Shown: positions 43,876 through 51,377 of the stretch, in pieces | Position numbering within the stretch: position 1 is the first letter of the stretch | How the letters are laid out: every line of letters begins with the position of its first letter | NCBI GenBank assembly: GCA_013215655.1 | Contig: JABSOX010000036.1 | Coordinates: 1 to 51,377 of the forward strand | Source: Colwellia sp. | GTDB lineage: Bacteria; Pseudomonadota; Gammaproteobacteria; Enterobacterales; Alteromonadaceae | Length of the DNA: 51,377 nt | Reading direction: 5' to 3' | Translations under genes and position numbers: made by a program | The notes under the pieces: generated by a model | Databases searched by the model: none | What the model saw: only the letters and a program-made list of their open reading frames with translations | Told to the model about the DNA's origin: nothing

Positions 43876-46800
43876 TTAAGCGACTTCTTTCAACACGGTT
43901 GGTTGCACATTAAGACTCTCAACTTTAACTCTTCTTTCTGCCAGTAATAAATAAAAGCTCGGTAAGATAAACAACGTAAACAGCGTACCAATAAACATGC
44001 CTGCCACTAAGATAATACCAATGCTATTACGTGCTTCTGCACCCGCTCCGCTTACTAATACTAACGGAAAATGTCCGAGTATGGTCGCCGCAGTGGTCAT
44101 CAAGATGGGTCGTAATCGAGTGGTTGCCGCTTCAATTACCGCTTCAAGTTTAGTTGCGCCTCGTTCTTGGGCATGATTGGCAAATTCAACAATCAATATG
44201 CCGTTTTTCGCGATCAAACCAATTAAGGTAATCAACCCTATTTGTGAATAAATATTGATAGTGGTTAATTCAACATAAGGTATCAGTAGTGCACCAGATA
44301 AAGCCAATGGAACACAACCTAGTACGACTACCAGCGGATCTCTGAAACTATTAAACTGTATCGCTAGTACTAAAAATACAATTAACAAGGATACACCGAG
44401 CACCATGACTAAGGTATTTCCTTCTTTGCGTAATTGACGAGACTCACCTGCATAATCAATACTGTAACCGACAGGAAGTATCTCTTTAGCCGCGTTTTCA
44501 AGAGCGGTTAAAGCGGCTTCTTTATTTGAACTTGGTGCTACACCGCCATATATTCGAAAAGAGCTTTGTTGAGCAAAAGTACCTAATTGTCGTGGTACCG
44601 TTTTCCATTTCAAATCAGCAACTGCAGATACTGGCACTAGTTCACCTGAACCTAGTTTAATGTTTAACGAAAGAATAGCTTCAGTTTTACTACGTACTTC
44701 GTCATCAACAATAGGAATAACCCGATACGCTTTGCCATTAGCATCAAAACGATTCACAAAATTATTGGAAAGTAATATACCTAATTGTTCACTAATTTCC
44801 GCAACATTCATTCCTAAATCAGCGATTTTTTGTCGATTTAATTGTAGCTCTACTTGTGGTAAATCTATTTTTAAATCAGTATCCGCAAAAAGAAAGTGAC
44901 CACTACCATAGGCTGCACCCACCAATTGGTCGGCATATTGTTTCATCTCGCTATAAGAAGCAGAAGATTTCACCACCATTTCAATTTCAAATTGACCTGA
45001 GCTTGGCAGTGATGCAGGTAAGATTGGGAACATATTAAGTCCGGGGATTTGTGCTAACTTCCCGTACATTTGTGGCACTAACTCTTGAGCGCTAAAGTCT
45101 CGTTCGCTAGGTTTTTCCAATTGTAAGCCACCAAAACCACCACTGTTAAAAATTATTTGCCATATTTTTAAGCCACCTTCAATTTCTTGAAGGCTCTTTA
45201 CCACAGGATTCATTTGGTCAACATTGTATTTTAAAGACGAGTCTGGTGGTGACTGAATAACAAACATCACCATAGATTGGTCTTCAACTGGCGCTAACTC
45301 TTTTTCCGAGAACAGATAAAAAGGTATGGTTAAAAGTGATACGACAATCGCAATAAGAAAAACCTGCCCTTGCCACTTAAATATTTTCCCTAAAAGCCTG
45401 GCGTAACCTCTTTGTACCTTATCAAAAAGGTGATTCACTTTACGTGTTAACCAACCTTCATTACCACCATCAGGTGCAATATAGGCACTCATAATAGGTG
45501 ATAAGGTTATCGCAACAATACCGGAAATAATGACGGCAATCGCTAAGGTAAAGGCAAACTCTTTAAACAATACTCCGGTCAGCCCTGACAAAAAGCCAAT
45601 TGGCGCGTAAACCGCGGCCAGTGTTAAGGTCATTGAAATAATAGGCACTAATAACTGACGAGAACTGGTTAACGCGGCTTCAAATTTGGACATGCCTTGT
45701 CGCATTAAACGAGCAACGTTTTCAACCACCACAATCGCATCATCAACCACTAGTCCTACCGATAAAACTATCGCTAATACCGTCAATAAGTTTAACGAAA
45801 AGCCCATCATCGACATGGCGGCTACCGCGCCAAGAATAGAAATAGGTATCGTAATTAAAGGCACTATCGCACTTCTAAATGAGCCCATTAACAATAAGAC
45901 CACAATGCCTACCAAGATCACGGTTTCAATTAAGGTGGTAAAAATTTCATTTAAGGCATCACGCATGTATAGCGTGCCATCATAAGCAAAATCGATTGAA
46001 ATACCATTGGGTAAAGTTTCATTAATTTCAGCAACTTTTTCATATAGACGATCACCAATCGCTATTTCATTAGCGCCGGGTAATGGCCAAATGGCAATAT
46101 ACACAGAGTCTTTGTCATTAAGTCGCGCCGTTACGCTACTGTCTTCTGCAGCGAATTTTATTTTGGCAATATCTTTAAGATAAATACTGGCGCCATCAAT
46201 TTCACTGACCACTAACTGCTCAAATTCTGCAACACTGCTCAATTGGCTATTGGCAACAATATCAATTTTCTGATGATCATTTTCAACATAACCCATCGTG
46301 GCAATAGTATTATTGGCAGCCAATGCTTGATAAACATCCTTCGCGCTTAAATTATAAACTTGCAAGGCATCCGCATCTAACCAAATACGCATTGCCGGTG
46401 TTCTCGCTCCTTCAATACCAACACGTTGCACACCTTCAATGGCATTTAAAATAGGATTAACTTGTCGAGTTAAGTAATCCGTAATAAGTGACAAATCATT
46501 GCCATTGGCATGAACACTTAAATAGATGACCGCAAAAGGACGATCGGCACGACTTACTGAAATAACTGGATCTTGTGAACCTGCAGGCAATTCATAACGA
46601 ATTTGTCCTAAGCGAGCAGTTAATTCTGCGAGTGCTAAGGTACTGTTTTCGTTTAATTTAAGCCACGCAGTAACTTTACTACTCCCGGAAGTACTGGTTG
46701 AGTCAACATATTCAACCCCAGGTATTGTTGCTGCAACACGTTCTATCGGCTCAGTAACAAAACCCTGTACAACATCAGCTGAAGCACCGGTATAATAAGT

Positions 46801-46959
46801 ATCAATAACAAGGGAAGAGCTTTCAATTTTCGGAAACTGCAACACCGGAATTTTACTTACCGCCCAAAGACCTGCAATACAAATAATTAATGACAGTACA
46901 ATAGCGACAACAGGACGACGAACAAAAATATCCATAATAGATGATTTATCTTGTTTCAT
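43876..46959 (-). CDS. RND efflux permease (HAE1 / AcrB type)
   Basis: The 1027-residue proton-driven inner-membrane drug pump has a first membrane segment RRPVVAIVLSLIICIAGLWAVSKIPVLQFP, then the porter and docking domains. In TM4 near residue 400 the proton-relay aspartates sit in GLVVDDAIVVVENVARLM. The second half mirrors this (LVMVLGVSLLIVFLVLAIQFNSFRDPLVVVLG; GLIAKNGILIVEFANHAQERG). AGGAG lies six bases before the ATG and 10 bp after the adaptor gene. No outer-membrane TolC partner is encoded here, so an unlinked one must be used. Substrates unknown. Confidence 0.95.
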   Translation of the reverse strand: MKQDKSSIMDIFVRRPVVAIVLSLIICIAGLWAVSKIPVLQFPKIESSSLVIDTYYTGASADVVQGFVTEPIERVAATIPGVEYVDSTSTSGSSKVTAWLKLNENSTLALAELTARLGQIRYELPAGSQDPVISVSRADRPFAVIYLSVHANGNDLSLITDYLTRQVNPILNAIEGVQRVGIEGARTPAMRIWLDADALQVYNLSAKDVYQALAANNTIATMGYVENDHQKIDIVANSQLSSVAEFEQLVVSEIDGASIYLKDIAKIKFAAEDSSVTARLNDKDSVYIAIWPLPGANEIAIGDRLYEKVAEINETLPNGISIDFAYDGTLYMRDALNEIFTTLIETVILVGIVVLLLMGSFRSAIVPLITIPISILGAVAAMSMMGFSLNLLTVLAIVLSVGLVVDDAIVVVENVARLMRQGMSKFEAALTSSRQLLVPIISMTLTLAAVYAPIGFLSGLTGVLFKEFAFTLAIAVIISGIVAITLSPIMSAYIAPDGGNEGWLTRKVNHLFDKVQRGYARLLGKIFKWQGQVFLIAIVVSLLTIPFYLFSEKELAPVEDQSMVMFVIQSPPDSSLKYNVDQMNPVVKSLQEIEGGLKIWQIIFNSGGFGGLQLEKPSERDFSAQELVPQMYGKLAQIPGLNMFPILPASLPSSGQFEIEMVVKSSASYSEMKQYADQLVGAAYGSGHFLFADTDLKIDLPQVELQLNRQKIADLGMNVAEISEQLGILLSNNFVNRFDANGKAYRVIPIVDDEVRSKTEAILSLNIKLGSGELVPVSAVADLKWKTVPRQLGTFAQQSSFRIYGGVAPSSNKEAALTALENAAKEILPVGYSIDYAGESRQLRKEGNTLVMVLGVSLLIVFLVLAIQFNSFRDPLVVVLGCVPLALSGALLIPYVELTTINIYSQIGLITLIGLIAKNGILIVEFANHAQERGATKLEAVIEAATTRLRPILMTTAATILGHFPLVLVSGAGAEARNSIGIILVAGMFIGTLFTLFILPSFYLLLAERRVKVESLNVQPTVLKEVA

Positions 46960-46968
46960 GATTAGCTC

Positions 46969-48069
46969 CTATAACTTAGCTATTGCATCAATAGAAGCCG
47001 CGTTAGCAACATAGACTTTCATGCCCGGAAATAACTTAAAAGCCCCTTTACTCGCAATAAGTTGCCCTGATGTTAAGCCTTCAAGTATCATCACTTGATT
47101 GGCTTGACGGTCTCCTAATTCAACTTTTACTTGCTTGGCACGGTAAGCACCCTCTTTATCCATTTCTAAAAGAAATACATAGTTACCAAACGGGTCACGT
47201 TTGATTGCTAAGTCAGGCACGCTGATCAGTGTTGTCATTTCTGCAACAGGCGCAGTAACACTTATTAAGGTATTAGGTTTTAACGATAAAATGGAAGATG
47301 CTATTTGCGCTCGATACTTTAAATGACGTGACGCACGTGATAATTGAGGGTCGATAGCAATAATTTTTGCTTGAAAAGTATTTTCTTGATTCATCGCCTT
47401 AATGTTTACCATGGAACCAAGTTCAAGTTCTTGATAAACCTGTGGAAGATAAAAATCTATCCAAGTAAAATCATTAACTCCAACTAACTCAAGTACTTGG
47501 CTGTTATTATCTAAATACTGGCCAACTTCTAACGTGTGAATGCCTACCTTTGCAGTAAATGGTGCCACTAATTTTTTCTTGGTGATCACTGTTGTTAATA
47601 CCGCAATATCTGATTTCGCTATTTGTACGGCAGCATTCGCTTGATCAACTAAGTCTTCACTAATTTCTCTGCTTTTTTTCAACTCAATATAACGATTCAG
47701 CGTTTGCTTATTTAGGACCAATGTCGCTTTTGCCGCAATCAAACGAGCATCTTCTTCACTGTGATCTAACTCAAGTAATACTTGTCCTTTTTTTACCAAG
47801 CTGCCCGAAGCAGCATTTAAGCTAATAATTTTTCCAGCTAACTCATTGTTTACGACTAAAAACTTAAACGCTTGTACTTCACCACTTACTTTCATTGTTT
47901 TTTGATAATTGATAGTGCCAACGGCAACCGCAGTTACCGTCGCTGCTGGCTCAGGCATATTCGCGCCTTGTGCTGCTGCGGCTTGTTGTAATGACGTTTT
48001 ATAACTATATAAACCAAAAATAGTGCCACTAAGTACAATACTAACGGCTATCCATCGAGTAATATTCAT
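46969..48069 (-). CDS. RND periplasmic adaptor (membrane fusion protein)
   Basis: The 366-residue adaptor connects the RND pump to the outer-membrane channel. An N-terminal signal anchor (WIAVSIVLSGTIFGLYSY) precedes a first lipoyl half-motif (NNELAGKIISLNAASGSLVKKGQVLLELD). An alpha-helical hairpin follows (RLIAAKATLVLNKQTLNRYIELKKSREIS), then the second lipoyl half (KKKLVAPFTAKVGIHTLEVGQYLD), and beta-barrel and membrane-proximal domains (SVPDLAIKRDPFGNYVFLL). No lipobox cysteine is present, so it is held by the uncleaved or cleaved N-terminus. It is second in the TetR-adaptor-pump operon. Confidence 0.94.
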   Translation of the reverse strand: MNITRWIAVSIVLSGTIFGLYSYKTSLQQAAAAQGANMPEPAATVTAVAVGTINYQKTMKVSGEVQAFKFLVVNNELAGKIISLNAASGSLVKKGQVLLELDHSEEDARLIAAKATLVLNKQTLNRYIELKKSREISEDLVDQANAAVQIAKSDIAVLTTVITKKKLVAPFTAKVGIHTLEVGQYLDNNSQVLELVGVNDFTWIDFYLPQVYQELELGSMVNIKAMNQENTFQAKIIAIDPQLSRASRHLKYRAQIASSILSLKPNTLISVTAPVAEMTTLISVPDLAIKRDPFGNYVFLLEMDKEGAYRAKQVKVELGDRQANQVMILEGLTSGQLIASKGAFKLFPGMKVYVANAASIDAIAKL

Positions 48070-48178
48070 TTGTTTCTTGCTTCCTTTTTATAGCATTTCA
48101 CTATCATATTTATTCAAATAACAACGCGAGTTGAGAATAAACTTAATTAAATTGGTATTCACATGTAAATTGTAAATA

Positions 48179-48901
48179 TTATCGCAGGCCTTTTTCTACA
48201 AGGCATTGACAAACTTTACTAATATCTTCATCACTGACTTTCTGTTGCCAGTCATAAGTATTTATTAATCGTTGTAGGCAACGAATATGATCACTGTCTG
48301 GTGCTAGTGCCGGCAAACAATCGTCTTCACACACATCTTGCTCTTTTTGCCAGCAATGGTGTAAACGTACGGTTTGAAAATAACCTATGGCTAATGACCA
48401 AGTCCCGGAGTTGATTTCTGCAATATCACGATTTCCAGAAGTTAATTCTCCTGAATCAGAGGCGGTTTGCAAAAATGTTTGAAACATTCCCTCACAAACT
48501 TTTCCACAAGCGATCATTTGATCTAACCACCGTGGTGAACAACGATTCATCATGGCGCGCGTATTAACAATACTTTCCAACTGATCATCAAAATTGTACA
48601 TTTGCACTTTTGAAAAATCGAGCAAACTATTCGCAATAATTCGTTCCGGTGTGGTTAAAGGTAAAGAGATAACCTGTTTAAAGACGCGCTGTCGTTCTTG
48701 ATACATGCTTGTCGCTAAAGCAATAAGTACATCTTCTTTACATTGCACAAATTTATATACCGAACCCATGGATAGTCCAGCGAGCTTGGCTATTTTTGAC
48801 ATGGAAAAATCCAATAACGAGCTTTGTTCGATCGTCGTTATTGCTGCGCATATTATTAATTTTTCTTGTTCTTCGGGGCTAAACCTAGGAGCAGGAGCCA
48901 T
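48179..48901 (-). CDS. TetR-family repressor of the RND operon
   Basis: The 240-residue regulator has helix-turn-helix FSMSKIAKLAGLSMGSVYKFVQCKEDVLIALATS. The C-terminal domain has several cysteines (MNRCSPRWLDQMIACGKVCEGMF; HHCWQKEQDVCEDDC), which could bind metal or sense oxidants (inference). It is first in the operon; the next start is 110 bp on. The promoter upstream carries a palindrome likely to be its own operator, giving autorepression of the pump. Confidence 0.9.
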   Translation of the reverse strand: MAPAPRFSPEEQEKLIICAAITTIEQSSLLDFSMSKIAKLAGLSMGSVYKFVQCKEDVLIALATSMYQERQRVFKQVISLPLTTPERIIANSLLDFSKVQMYNFDDQLESIVNTRAMMNRCSPRWLDQMIACGKVCEGMFQTFLQTASDSGELTSGNRDIAEINSGTWSLAIGYFQTVRLHHCWQKEQDVCEDDCLPALAPDSDHIRCLQRLINTYDWQQKVSDEDISKVCQCLVEKGLR

Positions 48902-48945
48902 AAAAACCTCTATCTACAATTTTTTATTTCCTTAATAGGAAACAT

Positions 48946-48996
48946 CATTCGAACGCTATTCGAATGCCATTATAGATAGATTGCAGCGAAGATCAA
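48946..48996 (-). promoter_or_regulatory. Promoter and operator of the TetR-RND operon
   Basis: On the minus strand a -35 TTGATC (48996-48991) and -10 TATAAT (48974-48969) are spaced 16 bp. Immediately downstream is a palindrome CATTCGAA-N5-TTCGAATG (48946-48966), covering the expected start of transcription. Outer TCTAT / ATAGA repeats flank the region. Confidence 0.8.
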
Positions 48997-49112
48997 GAGC
49001 CAATGATTAACAGATTAAATACTAATGAATATTTTATAGACCTTAAAATAAAAAGAAGCGGGATAAATACTTGTTCACTTATCCCTAGGTAAGGTCGTTA
49101 TGGGTAAACGTA

Positions 49113-49709
49113 TTAAGGATTAATCACCGGATAGAGTGACAACAGCAGTAAACCCGCCATGGAAAAATTAAAGGTACGTAAACGCGAGTTAGTACTTAAG
49201 ATCTTACTTAACTGTTGACCCAGCACCGCCCACAAACTGACTGATGGTAAATTAACAAGTCCAAAAACCAAAGCTACGATAGCGATCGATTCCATTTGCT
49301 GTGACGGAGAATAAACACTGATCGCCGTCAACGCCATTGTCCACGCTTTTGGGTTTACCCATTGAAACGCTGCGGCTTGTATAAAAGTGATCGGTTTTGC
49401 TTTGTCATTTTGACTATTATCAGGTTTGCTCGCCGTCGCTATTTTATATGCTAAATAAACGAGATAACTGACACTTACATATTTTAAAATTTGATACATG
49501 ACTGGATAGTTATTAAATAACTGCATCAAGCCAATACCAACAAGTACCACCATAAAAGTAAAACCTAAACCAACACCTAACATGTGAGGAATGGTACGTT
49601 TGAAACCAAAATTGGCACCCGAAGACATCAACATTAAATTATTTGGACCGGGGCTAATAGAGGAAACAAACGCAAAGGCGATTAACGCCAACAACAAATC
49701 AAAAGTCAC
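49113..49709 (-). CDS. LysE/RhtB-family amino-acid exporter
   Basis: The ~198-residue, six-helix inner-membrane exporter has the family opening TFDLLLALIAFAFVSSISPGPNNLMLMSSGANFGFKR, where SPGPN is diagnostic. Later regions are HMLGVGLGFTFMVVLVGIGL and AAFQWVNPKAWTMALTAISVY. It likely exports an amino acid or a related compound. The frame extends to a GTG at 49757, but homologues begin at the GTG 48 bp further in, so 49709 is chosen; neither has a strong ribosome-binding site. It is divergent from the Lrp regulator, a common local-control arrangement. Confidence 0.9.
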   Translation of the reverse strand: MTFDLLLALIAFAFVSSISPGPNNLMLMSSGANFGFKRTIPHMLGVGLGFTFMVVLVGIGLMQLFNNYPVMYQILKYVSVSYLVYLAYKIATASKPDNSQNDKAKPITFIQAAAFQWVNPKAWTMALTAISVYSPSQQMESIAIVALVFGLVNLPSVSLWAVLGQQLSKILSTNSRLRTFNFSMAGLLLLSLYPVINP

Positions 49710-49812
49710 AATATACTCGATAGAAGAAGGTTTAAAGATAACTAAAATTATAAGCACTTTTGTTGCGTATTATCTTGCAAACTTTGCTTAAAAATAGTTA
49801 TTATTGCAACTT

Positions 49813-50265
49813 ATGATCAAATTAGACCGAATTAACCAAAGAATATTGCAAGAGTTAGAATCTAATGGCCGACTCAGCAATACCGAACTTGCCAATCGTG
49901 TCGGACTTTCGCCGTCTGCATGTTTACGTCGAGTCCAAGAATTGGAACACTCAAACGTAATTAGTGGCTATCGAGCTATTATCAATAAGGCGCAATTGGG
50001 TATTGATTGTATTGCCTATGTGGCGGTAGGTCTGTGCGACCATACTAAAAAGTCTCAGCTTGCCTTTGAACAAGCTATCACATTGTCACCTGAAGTCAGT
50101 GAATGCCACAATATCACCGGTTCTTACGAATATTTATTGCGTGTAGAAACCAAGAACCTTGCGACTTATAAAGTATTTCATACTGATGTATTAGGAATTT
50201 TGGAGCAAGTAAATTCCATAACCACCTATATGGTGATGGAATCAGCGAAAGATACAAGAAGTTAG
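49813..50265 (+). CDS. Lrp/AsnC-family transcriptional regulator
   Basis: The 150-residue regulator has an N-terminal winged helix-turn-helix (LDRINQRILQELESNGRLSNTELANRVGLSPSACLRRVQELEHSNVISGYRAIINKAQLG). The C-terminal RAM ligand-binding domain is at ~70-145 (IAYVAVGLCDHT; VSECHNITGSYEYLLRVETKNL). It likely senses an amino acid and controls the divergent LysE exporter. A TTG nine bases upstream is in frame, but the ATG gives the normal start (MIKLDRINQRIL). Confidence 0.92.
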   Translation: MIKLDRINQRILQELESNGRLSNTELANRVGLSPSACLRRVQELEHSNVISGYRAIINKAQLGIDCIAYVAVGLCDHTKKSQLAFEQAITLSPEVSECHNITGSYEYLLRVETKNLATYKVFHTDVLGILEQVNSITTYMVMESAKDTRS

Positions 50266-50590
50266 CTACCAGCTCAGCGATTAATACCAATGAATGTGGG
50301 TGAGTAATAATACATCATACTCAAAACACAGTTAACCAGTTTCAGCTTTCACCACAGGTTGTGTGGAAACTCCTAACGTAAAATTTTTATTCAACCCTAC
50401 GTAAACTAATGGGTGTTTTGATATCAAACATTCAACATAATCTACTCTACGGAGCCTTTTTTAGCTGATATTGTCCAATTTCGCTAATTCAAAATAGTTT
50501 TCACACCGTCAGACCACGAAGAAGACATTAGGCAGTCGAGTGAAAATACTGATTTGGATTATATTTTGTATCAATGAGGCCTTACTAGTG
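50266..50590. other. Intergenic region before the cassette
   Basis: About 325 bases hold no gene. It opens with TAATACCAATGAATG, similar to the end of the ATACCA elements but with no opposite end found. Confidence 0.45.
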
Positions 50591-50665
50591 GGCGCATAAA
50601 TGCTTGGCGAAAATTAGTGACAAAGGAGCACAAGCCAAGCGTTGTTGAGTAACTTGTTATGCGCT
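50591..50665 (-). repeat. attC-like recombination site of an integron cassette
   Basis: Read on the minus strand it starts GCGCATAAC directly after the stop codon. It contains the inner inverted repeat CGCTTGGC ... GCCAAGC and ends TTTATGCGCC, which pairs with the start. This outer/inner imperfect palindrome of about 75 bp, abutting the ORF stop, is the layout of attC. The right core is TTTATGC rather than GTTATGC, so it may be weakened. Confidence 0.6.
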
Positions 50666-51005
50666 AACCGGATGTGATCCGATATATAAAAAGTTTATTA
50701 TGTAAGTCTCGACAATATAAATGATGAGCCTTACCGCTGCCTATTTTAATTGAAATATGTAATGGGTCGTCTTGTTTTTTACTTCCAAGAGAATGTGCAG
50801 TAGCCGTTAATGTCCATTTTTTTGTTGCCATTTGAATAATCAAATGTTTTGCTTGGTGACGTGCATCTAAGCTACAACTTTTGAGTAATTTAATAATCTG
50901 CGAGGGATCCAATTTTTCCCACTCTCTGACAAGTGTGCTTCGTGGCGCAACGCGAATTCTATAAAAGTTTCTTTCAATTTTTTCTTTTATTTCAGAGTAT
51001 TGCAT
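50664..51005 (-). CDS. Hypothetical protein in a solitary integron-type cassette
   Basis: The 113-residue protein MQYSEIKEKIERNFYRIRVAPRSTL... is basic and helical with a more beta-like end (DPLHISIKIGSGKAHHLYCRDLHNKLFIYRI). Function not recognised. An earlier in-frame ATG at 51035 lies inside the GTTATGCGC recombination core, so the ATG at 51005, preceded by AGGAAG, is the real start. The gene nearly fills the space between a GTTATGC core (about 51032-51040) and the attC-like site that begins at its stop codon, as in integron cassettes. No integrase is in the window. Confidence 0.62.
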   Translation of the reverse strand: MQYSEIKEKIERNFYRIRVAPRSTLVREWEKLDPSQIIKLLKSCSLDARHQAKHLIIQMATKKWTLTATAHSLGSKKQDDPLHISIKIGSGKAHHLYCRDLHNKLFIYRITSG

Positions 51006-51277
51006 TTCAGACTTCCTATCCAATTTTGTGCGCATAACGCCCTAATGATGACTTGCATTAAAACCAACTAACCTATCAAATACAGCGATTTGAGTAACTA
51101 ACTAGTGAGTTAATCGTTTTATTTGTAGCACATGTGAGCGTTTTGAATTGTAAATTTATTGATTGAATAATATCACTAAAATGTCACTAAACACTACAAA
51201 GCGGCCGTAACTTAAGCATCAATTTATCTTAATAAATAGTCTGTTTCGCCACCAAAGCGGCCGTTCATCATAAACGC

Positions 51278-51305
51278 AAAAAAGCCCGTTACTTTCGTAA
51301 CGGGC
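51278..51305 (-). terminator. Strong hairpin terminator (possible rRNA operon end)
   Basis: Perfect 9-bp arms GCCCGTTAC / GTAACGGGC with loop TTTC (plus strand). On the minus strand a run of six T follows, and on the plus strand TTTTC follows, so it can act both ways. It lies 15 bp from the 5S-like sequence to its right. The 51036-51277 stretch holds no gene, only two copies of AAAGCGGCCG. Confidence 0.85.
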
Positions 51306-51320
51306 TTTTCTTAAAGAGAA

Positions 51321-51338
51321 GCTTAGCAATGTCCTACT
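51321..51338 (-). rRNA. Possible 3' end of 5S rRNA (partial or disrupted)
   Basis: On the minus strand AGTAGGACATTGCTAAGC resembles the last 18 bases of gammaproteobacterial 5S rRNA. It is followed by a strong terminator as at rRNA operon ends. However, the bases before it (51339-51377) do not match the expected CCCATGTGAG region and instead resemble an intergenic repeat (ATGGATTCACTAATGCCG on the plus strand). It could be a 5S gene interrupted by an element, or a repeat carrying a 5S tail. Confidence 0.3.
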
Positions 51339-51377
51339 GACGTGAATGGATTCACTAATGCCGCGCAGCCATGGATG

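Noticed and set aside
50281-50310. One end of another ATACCA palindromic element
   Set aside because: TAATACCAATGAATG resembles an element terminus, but no matching inverted end occurs within several hundred bases.

Overview
The window looks like a chromosomal segment of a marine, psychrophilic-type gammaproteobacterium of the Colwelliaceae (Colwellia or Thalassotalea-like). This is an inference from low GC, many AT-rich gaps, an oleABCD hydrocarbon operon, long-form PstC/PstA permeases, several AraC regulators with membrane-embedded N-termini, and short palindromic elements with ATACCA termini. No species can be named from the sequence alone.

Layout. 1-530 is the 3' end of acnB. 627-6553 holds a TonB-dependent receptor gene directly behind a membrane AraC regulator, with a divergent membrane-anchored beta-propeller gene. 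6576-8327 has an AhpD-like protein, an AraC regulator and a small lipoprotein. 8344-8590 is a complex intergenic repeat. 8775-16795 is a phosphate block, all on the minus strand: pstC-pstA-[palindromic element]-pstB-phoU followed by a DUF47 gene and pit, with a Pho-box-like promoter ahead of pstC and a strong terminator after pit. No pstS or phoBR is in view.

17100-25420 is a patchwork of accessory genes: a possible group II intron tail, a secreted PD40 protein, a TetR/reductase pair with two palindromic operators, a CBS-domain protein, an Old Yellow Enzyme divergent from a TetR gene with three operator palindromes between them, and a DGPF protein overlapping an ECF42-type sigma factor. 25442-32974 has a spermidine-synthase-like protein, an HDOD-GAF protein, a decayed response-regulator fragment, and an AraC regulator upstream of an FtsX/LolD-type ABC pair. 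33149-37979 carries three tandem Sel1-repeat paralogues. A frameshifted relic of the nearby 131-residue gene lies among them, and two matching stem-loops follow copies 1 and 2.

38378-43118 is a compact, overlapping oleABCD operon for long-chain olefin synthesis by head-to-head condensation of fatty acyl chains. It is followed by a transposase relic and a second palindromic element. 43876-48901 is a TetR-RND pump-adaptor operon with a clear promoter/operator. 49113-50265 is a divergent LysE exporter/Lrp regulator pair. 50591-51040 resembles a single integron gene cassette (small ORF plus attC-like site) with no integrase nearby. The window ends in a strong terminator next to what may be the 3' end of a 5S rRNA gene on the minus strand.

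The best leads for something undescribed are the Sel1/131-residue gene family cluster and the solitary cassette. Nothing in the window amounts to a clear new defence or biosynthetic system.
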